This document shows positions 52,485-60,651 of a stretch of 64,000 bases of DNA, one piece after another. The position numbers and the translations under genes were made by a program. The notes under the pieces are model-generated. The model saw only the letters and a list, made by a program, of their open reading frames with translations, had not been told where the DNA came from and searched no databases. Numbering within the stretch: position 1 is the stretch's first letter; each line of letters begins with the position of its first letter. Source of the DNA: Mycobacterium sp. 1164985.4 (lineage in GTDB: Bacteria; Actinomycetota; Actinomycetes; Mycobacteriales; Mycobacteriaceae); assembly GCF_001668575.1 (NCBI RefSeq), contig NZ_LZMD01000090.1, positions 1-64,000 of the forward strand, written 5' to 3'.

Positions 52485-53081
52485 TCATTCCCGGTCCGCC
52501 GCATCGAGGACCACCAAGCCGCGTTGCGGCGTCAGCGCATGGGTCATCGACACATCGTGTGGTTGAGCGGGCAGCCGGTCCACGAGTTCGGCATCGCGAA
52601 CCACCGCAATGAGCCGCGCCGACCGCGACACCCGCCGCAGCGACCGGTCGTAGAACCCGGCACCTCGTCCCAGTCGCACACCGCTCCGATCGACGGCGAG
52701 GGCCGGAATCAAGAGCGTGGGGGCGCGCGCGACACTCTCGGGCGCCAGCCACGGGCCCTTCGGCTCACGAAGCCCGAAGCGTCCCTCCACCAACTGCCCG
52801 GGCATGTACTCGCCCCACTGCAGCGGTTGCGGCACACCCGCGGTGTCGTGCCTGGCCACCGGAAGCAGCACCCGCACACCCCGACGGTGAAGCGAGTCGA
52901 TCAGCGCGAGCGAGCCGGGCTCGGAGCCGACGGGCACATACGCGCAGACGGTTTCTCCGGCCGAGATGAGCGTCGTCGCGTGGCCGATCAACGCGTGCGC
53001 GTCGGCGTCATGCTCATGCGCGGGGACAGCCCGGCGGGCCGCCAGAATTGCCGCCCGTAGCTTCGCCTTCGCCGCGCTCAC
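52485..53081 (-). CDS. 5-formyltetrahydrofolate cyclo-ligase
   Basis: A 198-residue enzyme that turns 5-formyl-THF into 5,10-methenyl-THF with ATP. Seen: KAKLRAAILAARRAVP at the start, YVPVGSEPGSLALID, FGLREPKG and LLIPALAVDRSGVRLGRGAGFYDRSL (split), which is the substrate/Mg-ATP segment. GTG start with GAGGAGA upstream. Divergent from galU by 65 bases. Rv0992c homologue. Confidence 0.94.
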   Translation of the reverse strand: MSAAKAKLRAAILAARRAVPAHEHDADAHALIGHATTLISAGETVCAYVPVGSEPGSLALIDSLHRRGVRVLLPVARHDTAGVPQPLQWGEYMPGQLVEGRFGLREPKGPWLAPESVARAPTLLIPALAVDRSGVRLGRGAGFYDRSLRRVSRSARLIAVVRDAELVDRLPAQPHDVSMTHALTPQRGLVVLDAADRE

Positions 53082-53146
53082 GTCATCTCCTCAACACGCC
53101 CGACCTCGCCATGTTCAACCTGCCCTTGGACGTTAGTGTGTGAACG

Positions 53147-54058
53147 ATGACACGGCCTTTGGTCTCTATCCCTCACACGGCGGTGGTGCCTGCAGCGGGC
53201 CTGGGCACGCGTTTCCTGCCTGCCACCAAGACGGTCCCCAAGGAGCTCCTGCCGGTCGTCGACACACCCGGTATCGAGCTCGTCGCCGCGGAAGCGGCCG
53301 AGGCCGGCGCGGAACGCCTGATCATCATCACGTCCGAGGGCAAAGACGGCGTCGTCGCCCACTTCGTCGAGGACCTCGTGCTGGAAGGCACCCTGGAAGC
53401 CCGCGGCAAGAAATCGATGCTGGAAAAGGTTCGGCGCGCACCGGCACTCATCCAGGTCGAGTCCGTGGTCCAGGCCGAGCCGCTCGGCCTCGGCCACGCG
53501 GTCAGCTGCGTGGAACCGAAGTTGGGACCGGAGGAGGACGCGATCGCGGTGCTGCTGCCCGACGATCTTGTGCTGCCGACCGGCGTGCTGGAGACCATGT
53601 CGAAGGTGCGCGCCAAACGCGGCGGTTCGGTGCTGTGTGCGATCGAGGTGCCGCGCGAGGAGATCAGCGCCTATGGCGTCTTCGATGTCGAACCCGTCTC
53701 CGATACCAACAACCCGAACGTCATGCGCGTGAAGGGTATGTATGAGAAGCCGAAGCCCGAGAACGCGCCGTCGCCGTACGCCGCGGCCGGCCGGTACGTC
53801 CTCGACCGGGCGATCTTCGATGCGCTGCGGCGGGTTCCGCGCGGCGCCGGCGGCGAGATCCAGTTGACGGACGCCGTCGCGCTGCTCATCAATGAAGGAC
53901 ATCCCGTCCATGTCGTCGTGCACCGCGGCTCTCGACACGACCTCGGAAATCCTGGAGGCTACCTCAAGGCTGCGGTTGACTTTGCGTTGAAGCGCGATGA
54001 CTACGGGCCGGAACTCCGGCGGTGGTTGGTGGAGCGATTGGGGCTGGTCGACTGCTAG
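53147..54058 (+). CDS. galU: UTP-glucose-1-phosphate uridylyltransferase
   Basis: GalU, 303 residues, makes UDP-glucose, a precursor of glycogen, trehalose, cell-wall and capsular glycans. AVVPAAGLGTRFLPATKTVPKE is the nucleotide-binding motif (in two parts), with ADVLPDD-type LLPDDLVL, MYEKPKPENAPS and GRYVLDRAIF further on. If the GT2 operon at 16.8-22.2 kb makes a glucan, this enzyme would supply its donor. ATG start. Confidence 0.96.
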   Translation: MTRPLVSIPHTAVVPAAGLGTRFLPATKTVPKELLPVVDTPGIELVAAEAAEAGAERLIIITSEGKDGVVAHFVEDLVLEGTLEARGKKSMLEKVRRAPALIQVESVVQAEPLGLGHAVSCVEPKLGPEEDAIAVLLPDDLVLPTGVLETMSKVRAKRGGSVLCAIEVPREEISAYGVFDVEPVSDTNNPNVMRVKGMYEKPKPENAPSPYAAAGRYVLDRAIFDALRRVPRGAGGEIQLTDAVALLINEGHPVHVVVHRGSRHDLGNPGGYLKAAVDFALKRDDYGPELRRWLVERLGLVDC

Positions 54059-54084
54059 AGCCCCGACGCATAGATAGGGGTGCA

Positions 54085-55341
54085 GTGCGTTCGGTCGAGG
54101 AACAGCAGGCACGAGTTGCGGCTGCGGCGGTTGCGCCGCGCCCGGTTCGGGTGGCGATTGCCGAAGCGCAGGGGCTGATGTGCGCCGAGGAGGTTGTCAC
54201 TGAGCGTCCGCTGCCCGGATTCGATCAAGCCGCGATCGACGGATACGCGGTGCGCAGCGTGGACGTGCTCGGCATAGGCGACAGCGGTGACGGAGAAGAG
54301 GCGTCCGACGGCGAGGTGAGCCTTCCGGTGATGGGCGTGATCGAAGCCGGCGCCCGGACCCCCAGCCGATTGCAGCCGCGGCAGGCCGCGCGGGTGCAGA
54401 CCGGGGCTCCGATGCCGACGCTTGCCGACGCGGTGCTCCCGCTGCGCTGGACCGATGGCGGCGATGCGCGGGTGAAGGTGTTGCGCGGCGTCCGGTCGGG
54501 TGCGTACGTACGACGCACGGGCGACGACGTCCAGCCCGGCGATGTCGCGGTCCGGGCGGGCACGATCATCGGTCCGGCACAGGTCGGCCTGCTGGCCGCG
54601 GTCGGCAGGGAACGGGTGCTGGTGCATCCGCGGCCGCGGCTGTCGGTCTTGTGCGTCGGTGGTGAGCTTGTCGACATCTCCCGCACGCCCGGCAACGGGC
54701 AGGTCTACGACGTGAACTCCTACGCGCTGGCCGCCGCGGGACGTGACGCGGGCGCCGAGGTGAACCGGGTCGGCATTGTCGACACCGACCCGAAGCGGCT
54801 TCGCGAAGTGGTCGAGGGTCAGCTCAATCGCGCCGAGGTCGTCGTCATCGCCGGTGCGGTCGGCGGCGCGGCGGCAGAGGGCGTTCGCTCGGTGCTCTCC
54901 GAGCTGGGGGAAATGGAGGTGACCCGCATCGCCATGCACCCGGGGTCGGTGCAGGGATTCGGTCAGCTCGGCCGCGACGGTGTGCCGGTGTTCCTGTTGC
55001 CCGCCAATCCGGTCAGCGCGCTTGTGGTGTTCGAGGTGATGGTGCGTCCACTGATTCGGCTGTCACTCGGTAAGCGCCAGGCGCACCGGCGGATCGTGCA
55101 GGCCCGCGCACTGTCGCCGATTGAGTCGGTTGCGGGACGGACGGGATATCTGCGGGGCCAGCTCATGCGCGATCAGGACACCGGTGAGTACCTCGTTCAG
55201 GCGCTCGGCGGAGCGCCCGGCGCGTCGCATCTGCTGGCCACGCTGGCCGAAGCGAACTGTCTGGTGGTCGTCCCCTCCGAGGCCGAACAGGTCCGCACCG
55301 GCGAGATCGTCGACGTCGCATTCCTGGCCCAACGCGGCTGA
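54085..55341 (+). CDS. moeA1: MoeA-like protein, probably the divisome factor Glp rather than a molybdotransferase
   Basis: A 418-residue MoeA/gephyrin-fold protein. LPGFDQAAIDGYAVRS and RIVQARALSPIESV follow the family, but key catalytic segments are changed: the usual GDEL is GGEL, GGVSxG is GAVGGAAAEG, and LPGNPVS is LPANPVS. In Corynebacterium the homologue Glp binds FtsZ and the membrane receptor GlpR. The same order (this gene, rimJ, then a GlpR-like gene) is present here. GTG at 54085 with AGGGG just upstream. Rv0994 homologue. Confidence 0.85.
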   Translation: MRSVEEQQARVAAAAVAPRPVRVAIAEAQGLMCAEEVVTERPLPGFDQAAIDGYAVRSVDVLGIGDSGDGEEASDGEVSLPVMGVIEAGARTPSRLQPRQAARVQTGAPMPTLADAVLPLRWTDGGDARVKVLRGVRSGAYVRRTGDDVQPGDVAVRAGTIIGPAQVGLLAAVGRERVLVHPRPRLSVLCVGGELVDISRTPGNGQVYDVNSYALAAAGRDAGAEVNRVGIVDTDPKRLREVVEGQLNRAEVVVIAGAVGGAAAEGVRSVLSELGEMEVTRIAMHPGSVQGFGQLGRDGVPVFLLPANPVSALVVFEVMVRPLIRLSLGKRQAHRRIVQARALSPIESVAGRTGYLRGQLMRDQDTGEYLVQALGGAPGASHLLATLAEANCLVVVPSEAEQVRTGEIVDVAFLAQRG

Positions 55342-55359
55342 ATCCGCGCGCGTGTCGAT

Positions 55360-56013
55360 ATGAGTCTGTTGCGGTTGAGTGCGGCGCATCCGGGTTGGCG
55401 GATGACCGCTGGGCCCCTGCGCGTGGCTGCCGGCGTGGTGCGGTTGCGTCCTGTCCGGTTACGAGATGGTGGGAAGTGGAGCCGCATCCGACTGGCCGAC
55501 CGCGCCCACCTTGAGCCATGGGAACCGGCTGCCACGGTGGATTGGGAGGCTCGGCACGCCGTCACGTCGTGGCCGTCGGTGTGTTCGGGGCTGCGATCCG
55601 AGGCCCGCAACGGTCGAATGCTGCCTTTCGCGATCGAGTTGGACGGCCAGTTCTGCGGACAGCTCACGATCGGCAATGTCACGCACGGGGCCTTACGCTC
55701 CGCGTGGATCGGGTACTGGGTAGCGAAGGCAGTCAACGGTGGCGGCGTTGCTACCGCCGCATTGGCCCTGGGCGTCGACCATTCTTTCGGTCCGGTCAGA
55801 CTGCATCGCGTCGAAGCGACCGTGCGCCCGGAAAACGCTGCCAGCCGTGCAGTTTTAGAGAAGGTCGGCTTTCGCGAGGAAGGGTTGCTGCGACGGTATC
55901 TCAACGTCGATGGCGCCTGGCGCGACCATTTACTGGTGGCCATCACGATCGAAGAGCTCACCGGATCGGCGGTCGGTGCGCTGGTGCGGCAGGGACGCGC
56001 CCGGTGGGCGTAG
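55360..56013 (+). CDS. rimJ: RimJ-type GNAT N-acetyltransferase
   Basis: A 217-residue GNAT protein. VVRLRPVRLRDGGKWSRIR starts the fold, GYWVAKAVNGGGVATAAL is the acetyl-CoA loop, and RVEATVRPENAASRAVLEKVGFREEG (in parts) is the C-terminal motif of the RimJ/RimL group, which acetylates protein N-termini. Its substrate here is unknown. It sits 18 bases after the Glp-like gene in the conserved glp-rimJ-glpR order. Rv0995 homologue. Confidence 0.9.
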   Translation: MSLLRLSAAHPGWRMTAGPLRVAAGVVRLRPVRLRDGGKWSRIRLADRAHLEPWEPAATVDWEARHAVTSWPSVCSGLRSEARNGRMLPFAIELDGQFCGQLTIGNVTHGALRSAWIGYWVAKAVNGGGVATAALALGVDHSFGPVRLHRVEATVRPENAASRAVLEKVGFREEGLLRRYLNVDGAWRDHLLVAITIEELTGSAVGALVRQGRARWA

Positions 56014-56107
56014 TTGACCCGCGCTCGCGAGACGTACGACATAACTGTGCGTGTTAGCACGATCGCGACCCTGGTGTTGATTACGCGGTGCTCGGTACAC
56101 GCCAGCT

Positions 56108-56130
56108 GTTACGAAAGTGACATTTGTGAC
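56108..56130 (+). repeat. three GTNAC half-sites at 9-base period upstream of glpR-like gene
   Basis: GTTAC, GTGAC and GTGAC start at 56108, 56117 and 56126, each separated by 4 bases. Direct repeats of this kind are bound by OmpR-family regulators, MtrA being one candidate. They lie 107-129 bases before the next ATG. The binder is not known. Confidence 0.4.
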
Positions 56131-56236
56131 TGTTGGTGCTTGTCTCCCGCGAATTACAGGTGTGTAATTGTCTCGGCGCGCCGCCCACGGATGCGCAGGT
56201 CACAGACCTAGCCTTTAGGGGAAAGGAGCAGGCGAC

Positions 56237-57244
56237 ATGCCAAGCATCCCCCAGTCCCTTCTGTGGATATCCCTCGTCGTCCTCTGGCTCTTCGTGCTCG
56301 TGCCGATGCTGATCAGCAAGCGCGACACCGTGCGCCGGACCAGTGACGTAGCGCTGGCGACGCGTGTGCTCAACAGCGGCCGCAACGCCCGACTGCTGAA
56401 ACGACGCGGCCCCGCCGCCGGCCACGCCAGCGATCCGGACTGGCGGCCCTCGGAAGACGACCTCGACGACGAGATCGAATCGGAACCGGAGCCCGTGGGC
56501 CGCGCGGTCGTGCGCGCAGCCGCGGTCGGCGTCCAGGAGAAAGTGGAGCCGGACTACCTCGACGTGGACATCATCGACGAGGACTCGGGCGCACTTCCCG
56601 TGGGCGATTCGGATCGGCAGGAAGCCGAAAAGGAAGAACTCACACTGCAGTTCGACGAGGCGGCAGACGAAACCGATGACCACGCCGACGATGAGACCGT
56701 CGCCGAGGAACAGGCCGTCGAACCCGAAGACGACGAGTACGAGACCGTTGACGATTCGTCGGGGCTCGAGGCGCCGTCGGAAGCGGACCTGCGGATGGCC
56801 GACTCACTGTCCGAAGCGCGCCGCCGGCGCTACGAGTCGAAGACCTCGGCCGCGGTGAGCGAACGTAAGTACCGGTTCCGTAAGCGGATGCTGACGGCGC
56901 TGGGTGTGCTGCTGGTGGCGTCGGCGGCTGCGGTGTTCACGCTGAGCCCGACGCTGTGGTGGCTGTGTGGCGCGGTCGGCGGCTTCACCGTCCTGTACCT
57001 CGGTTATCTGCGGCGTCAGACCCGGATCGAGGAGCGGCTGCGTCGCAGGCGTGCGCAGCGCATCGCCCGCTCGCGGCTGGGTGTGGAGAACACCGACGAC
57101 CGCGAATTCGACGTGGTGCCGGCCCGGCTGCGGCGCCCCGGTTCAGTGGTGCTAGAGATCGACGACGAGGATCCGATCTTCGAGCATTTGGACTACGCCC
57201 CGTTCGCGCGGCACTTCGACCTGCCGCGGGCTGCGGGCCAGTAG
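56237..57244 (+). CDS. GlpR/SepX-like actinobacterial divisome membrane protein, Rv0996-like
   Basis: A 335-residue protein. An N-terminal helix (about 5-26, SLLWISLVVLWLFVLVPML) is followed by a long acidic cytoplasmic loop (about 60-195, rich in EDD and DDE) and two close helices (about 215-255). The C-terminal FDVVPARLRRPGSVVLE segment follows. The homologue GlpR of Corynebacterium is the membrane receptor for Glp, and SepX of Streptomyces helps divisome assembly. AAAGGAG lies 7 bases before the ATG. Third gene after the MoeA-like gene, fitting the pair. Confidence 0.85.
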   Translation: MPSIPQSLLWISLVVLWLFVLVPMLISKRDTVRRTSDVALATRVLNSGRNARLLKRRGPAAGHASDPDWRPSEDDLDDEIESEPEPVGRAVVRAAAVGVQEKVEPDYLDVDIIDEDSGALPVGDSDRQEAEKEELTLQFDEAADETDDHADDETVAEEQAVEPEDDEYETVDDSSGLEAPSEADLRMADSLSEARRRRYESKTSAAVSERKYRFRKRMLTALGVLLVASAAAVFTLSPTLWWLCGAVGGFTVLYLGYLRRQTRIEERLRRRRAQRIARSRLGVENTDDREFDVVPARLRRPGSVVLEIDDEDPIFEHLDYAPFARHFDLPRAAGQ

Positions 57245-57306
57245 ACCGAGGAGCGCCGTCGATTTTCGGCGGCCGTCCGGTGGCTGGTAGCCTGCTACCG
57301 GTATCA

Positions 57307-57379
57307 GGGGCTATGGCGCAGTTGGTAGCGCGACTCGTTCGCATCGAGTAGGTCAGGGGTTCGATTCCCCTTAGCTCCA
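57307..57379 (+). tRNA. tRNA-Ala, anticodon CGC
   Basis: A 73-base cloverleaf. Acceptor GGGGCTA pairs with TAGCTCC and contains the G3-U70 wobble that identifies tRNA-Ala. D-stem GCGC/GCGC, anticodon stem ACTCG/CGAGT with loop TTCGCAT (anticodon CGC at 34-36), T-stem AGGGG/CCCCT with loop TTCGATT, discriminator A. CCA is not encoded. Confidence 0.95.
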
Positions 57380-57487
57380 CAGAGTTTGACCAGGCCTGTG
57401 AGCCGTAGTCTGAGTTCAGTCGACACTACTCAGGGATATTCGAGGCCTCTCGCACTTGCGTCTGGCAATCGGTGAAACGCGGACGTC

Positions 57488-58053
57488 ATGAGTGATGGGA
57501 AGCCTCTGCCGGCCAACCTGACCCGGTGCTCAGCGCCGCCATCCAGCCGCGTGCGAAGTGGTTCGACGGGGGTTCGCCTGCGGTTCGACAGCGCAAAGAG
57601 TTTCGACGAACTCGTCGCGGCGGCGCTCGGCGAGGTCGGTGATGAACCGGTGCCGATGGAGGAGATCCCTCCGCCGGAACTCACGGTGAGATTCGACCTC
57701 GCACGGGAAGTCGAATCTCACGAGGGTGCCACCGGTTTCATGCTGTTCGCACGATGGGATCACGGCGGGTGGCTCGCCAAGGCGGGCGTCCACAGGGAAG
57801 TGCTCCGCCTGGTGATCGGCAACCCATTGATCGCGATCACGATGCTGCGCCACGATGCGTCCGCCGGGCTCTTCGCGCCGGTTGAGCTGGTGCTGACCGA
57901 TGAAGCCGACAACCGCAGCGCGCTCACCTATGTGGTGCCGTCCTCGCTCATGCTCCTCGAACCCAACGAGCCGCTCCGACGGGCGGCGACACAGCTGGAC
58001 GCCAAACTGGCCGTGTTCGCCTCAAAATCACCGGAGTTTCGGTCGCCGCGTAG
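57488..58053 (+). pseudogene. DUF302-family protein gene with probable frameshift
   Basis: Residues about 28-180 look like a DUF302 domain: VRLRFDSAKSFDELVAAAL, then VLRLVIGNPLIAITMLRHDA and PVELVLTDEADNR. The frame then fails to stop and runs on to 59074 through sequence that is only the reverse of the next gene. One base back, in the other frame from the AAAA run at 58024-58027, the gene would end after KITGVSVAA at a TAG (58051-58053). This suggests loss of one A. Either a real mutation or a base-call error; function of DUF302 unknown. Confidence 0.5.
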
Positions 58054-58210
58054 CGTCGTGGGATCCCGCCCTGTTTACCGCGTCATGAAGTGGGGCACAG
58101 TTCGCCGCAGTGGGTGGCGATCGGTGAGGGTTGCGCCGGTGCCGCCTGCGAGGCGGTCAGCGGGGTCAACCTCTTTGTTGAGCAGACAGCTCTGCCTCGC
58201 TGCCCGTCGC

Positions 58211-59011
58211 CTACTTACTCGCAGTCGTGGCGAGCCCGCCGTCGACGGGGATGACCGCTCCGGTGAGGAAGGCGCCCGCCCGGCTGGCGAGATATACCGC
58301 GATGCCGGCCATGTCGTCGTCGCGGCCGATGCGGCGCAGCGGCGCGGACGCGGCGATCTCATCGCCGAACGCATCGAGAGTCGCGGCCATCATCTTCGAT
58401 GGAAATGCGCCTGGCGCAACGGCGTTGACGGTGATGTGCTGCGGGCCCAGTTCGCGGGCGAGCACACGGGTGAGATGGTGGACCGCTGCCTTGCTGCTGC
58501 TGTAGGAGTACGTCGGCAGCTCGGGAACCCGGATGCCGTCGACGCTGCCGAGGTTGATGACCCGGGCCGGATCGTCGGCGGTTCCGGCGGCGCGAAGTGC
58601 CGGCAGCAGTGCCTGAGCGAGCCAGAACGGCGACTTGACGTTGACGTTGAGGATCTTGTCCCACGCGGAGTCGGGGAAGCTCTCCAGCGGCTCACCCCAC
58701 GTGGCGCCCGCGTTGTTGACCAGGATGTGCAACGGCTCGCCGCCGCCGGTCACCTCTTCGGCCAGCCGTATGCATTCGTCGTGACGCGAGAGGTCGGCGG
58801 GTATGGCCCGGACCTGCCCGAACTGAGACAACTCGGCTTGTGCGCGCTCGCACGCGTCGGCCTTGCGCGAGCTGATCACCACGCTGGCTCCCGCCTGCAG
58901 CAGCCCGCGGCTCATCATCACTCCGATGCCGCTTGTGCCGCCGGTGACGAGGGCGCGTTTGCCGGTGAGGTCGAAAAGTTCTGTGTGCGTACTGAACTGG
59001 CCGTCACTCAT
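58211..59011 (-). CDS. short-chain dehydrogenase/reductase
   Basis: A classical SDR of 266 residues. ALVTGGTSGIG is the NAD(P)-binding motif, ILVNNAGATWGEPL the NNAG motif, the catalytic Ser is in INLGSVDG, and YSSSKAA is the YxxxK active site. NAVAPGAFPSKM and TGAVIPVDGG complete the fold. Substrate unknown. The ATG at 59011 has GGAGG 9 bases upstream; a TTG two codons earlier is less likely. Confidence 0.9.
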   Translation of the reverse strand: MSDGQFSTHTELFDLTGKRALVTGGTSGIGVMMSRGLLQAGASVVISSRKADACERAQAELSQFGQVRAIPADLSRHDECIRLAEEVTGGGEPLHILVNNAGATWGEPLESFPDSAWDKILNVNVKSPFWLAQALLPALRAAGTADDPARVINLGSVDGIRVPELPTYSYSSSKAAVHHLTRVLARELGPQHITVNAVAPGAFPSKMMAATLDAFGDEIAASAPLRRIGRDDDMAGIAVYLASRAGAFLTGAVIPVDGGLATTASK

Positions 59012-59063
59012 TGGCAAGCACCTCCATCGTCGTCTCCGCGGCGCACGGCCGCCTCGATTGAGA

Positions 59064-59308
59064 CTAGAAGATGAGGCCGGAGGCCTTGCTGGTGGCCGCG
59101 GCGAACCGGTTCTGCCCGTCCTCCCAATTCACCACATTTCAGAACGCCTTGACGTAATCGGCCTTCATGTTCTTGTACTGCAGGTAATACGCGCCTTTGA
59201 CGTAGGTGGCGTGATGCTTGCTGCTGTGAATCTCGTTGATCTGACCCGAGATATGCGGCTCGAGCGCGCGGTAGTCGTAGTCGAGGTCAGGCAGTGTGAC
59301 TCACCCAT
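59064..59308 (-). pseudogene. sodA (Fe/Mn superoxide dismutase) remnant, internally deleted
   Basis: Read on the minus strand, the remnant gives LPDLDYDYRALEPHISGQ, then NEIHSSKHHATYVKGA joined directly to YYLQYKNMKADYVKAF, a TGA stop (59139-59141) and NVVNWEDGQNRFAAATS, ending GLIF at a TAG. These are the first 38 or so and last 41 or so residues of a roughly 207-residue SodA. About 125 residues including most metal ligands are lost. There is also a 1-base loss at codon 4 (GAG TC in place of GAG TAC), and the expected Trp in KAFWNVVNW is a stop. Certainly non-functional. Confidence 0.85.
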
Positions 59309-59652
59309 GAAACGACTTAGGGTTGGGTCCGACGCTGTGCACCCGCGGTGCGCCGGAATCCAGGAAAGCCTCGGCGCCTGTAACGTGGTTCGGTGGGTCG
59401 GCGTCGAGAGAATTATCTGTCTGCATGTTCAGATGTTGTGCTATTTTGGGATTGCGGGCGGCCGTGGTCAACATGATGCAGCACATCGTGTAGCGACTTG
59501 TAATCCGGAGGGTGGCGAGCGCCACGGCCACCCGCGCCAACCCTCGCACTATTTGCTGTTCGGTCAATGGGGTGATTGCCGCCCGTTTGGCTCATCAGGG
59601 CACGCCGCCACGTCGCTTGCCCGCCGCGACGAGCAGCCCGTAGCCTCATGGC
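59309..59652. other. 344-base region before pat without a recognised gene
   Basis: Between the sodA remnant and pat. Short open frames exist on both strands but show no recognisable protein pattern or good Shine-Dalgarno. It should contain the pat promoter; no clear CRP-type palindrome was seen here even though pat is a cAMP-responsive enzyme. Confidence 0.5.
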
Positions 59653-60651
59653 GTGGCCGGCCCGACCGGCGTTCGCGCCGACGAACTCACTCCGTTGGAA
59701 ATTTTCGACGGCTATCGGGCCGAGGATCTCGTGCCGCTGGCCGCCCAATTGACCCCACTCGACGCCGCTTCTGGCCAGGTCCTCATGCATCAGGACGAAC
59801 TCGCAGTGTCCTTCTTGTTGATCGGATCCGGCGCGGCCGAGGTGACGCACGTGGGAGACGGCGGGCACGACACCGTCGCGAAACTCGCCGCGGGCATGAT
59901 TGTCGGCGAGATCGCCTTACTGCGTGACACGACCCGAACCGCGACGGTCATCGCGACTGAACCGGTGCGCGGTTGGGTCGGCGGACGCGAGGCGTTCGCG
60001 ACGCTGCTCGAGATCCCGGGCATGCTCGACCGCCTGTTGAGCACCGCCCGGCAGCGCCTCGCCACTTTCGTCAGCCCCGTCCCGGTCAGGATGCGCGACG
60101 GAACCGAACTGTGCCTGCGCCCGGTGCTACCCGGCGACAACGAACGGACCACCAAAGACCCGGTGCAATTCTCGAGCGAGACGCTGTACCGGCGGTTCCA
60201 GTCGATGATCACCCCGAGCAAGTCCCTGATGCGGTACCTGTTCGAGGTGGACTACGAACACCATTTCGTCTGGGTGATGACCGACGGGCCCGACGGGCCG
60301 GTGGTCGCCGACGCGCGCCTGGTGCGCGACGAGGCCGATCCGACGGTCGCCGAGGTCGCGTTCATCGTCGCGGATGCATACCAGAACAAGGGTATCGGAT
60401 CATTCTTGATGGGGGCACTTGCGATTGCAGCGAAATTCCTTGGCGTGCAACGCTTCACCGCGCGGGTGCTCATCGACAACTATGCCATGCGCACCATCCT
60501 CACCCGCCACGGTGCACATTGGCAGCGCGACGATCTCGGGGTGGTCACCACCACCATCGATGTACCGAAGCTGACCGATCCGCCGTTCTCCGCAGAGCTG
60601 GTCAAAGAGATCCGCGACATGGCCGCACAGGTCGTCCGGGCAGTCGGCTGA
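59653..60651 (+). CDS. pat: cyclic-nucleotide-regulated protein lysine acetyltransferase
   Basis: A 332-residue two-domain protein. The cNMP-binding domain (about 10-140) shows GAAEVTHVG, GMIVGEIALLRDTTRTATVIA as the phosphate-binding cassette, in parts. The GNAT domain (about 150-320) has the catalytic Glu234 in VAEVAFIV and the acetyl-CoA loop YQNKGIGSFL. Mycobacterial Pat (Rv0998, MSMEG_5458) is switched on by cAMP and acetylates acyl-CoA ligases and other enzymes. GTG start; overlaps the next gene by one base. Confidence 0.95.
   Translation: MAGPTGVRADELTPLEIFDGYRAEDLVPLAAQLTPLDAASGQVLMHQDELAVSFLLIGSGAAEVTHVGDGGHDTVAKLAAGMIVGEIALLRDTTRTATVIATEPVRGWVGGREAFATLLEIPGMLDRLLSTARQRLATFVSPVPVRMRDGTELCLRPVLPGDNERTTKDPVQFSSETLYRRFQSMITPSKSLMRYLFEVDYEHHFVWVMTDGPDGPVVADARLVRDEADPTVAEVAFIVADAYQNKGIGSFLMGALAIAAKFLGVQRFTARVLIDNYAMRTILTRHGAHWQRDDLGVVTTTIDVPKLTDPPFSAELVKEIRDMAAQVVRAVG

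Noticed and set aside
58054..59074. Continuation of the DUF302 frame to 59074
   Set aside because: It reads the reverse strand of the SDR gene and has no domain, so a frameshift at 58024-58027 explains it better than a 528-residue protein.
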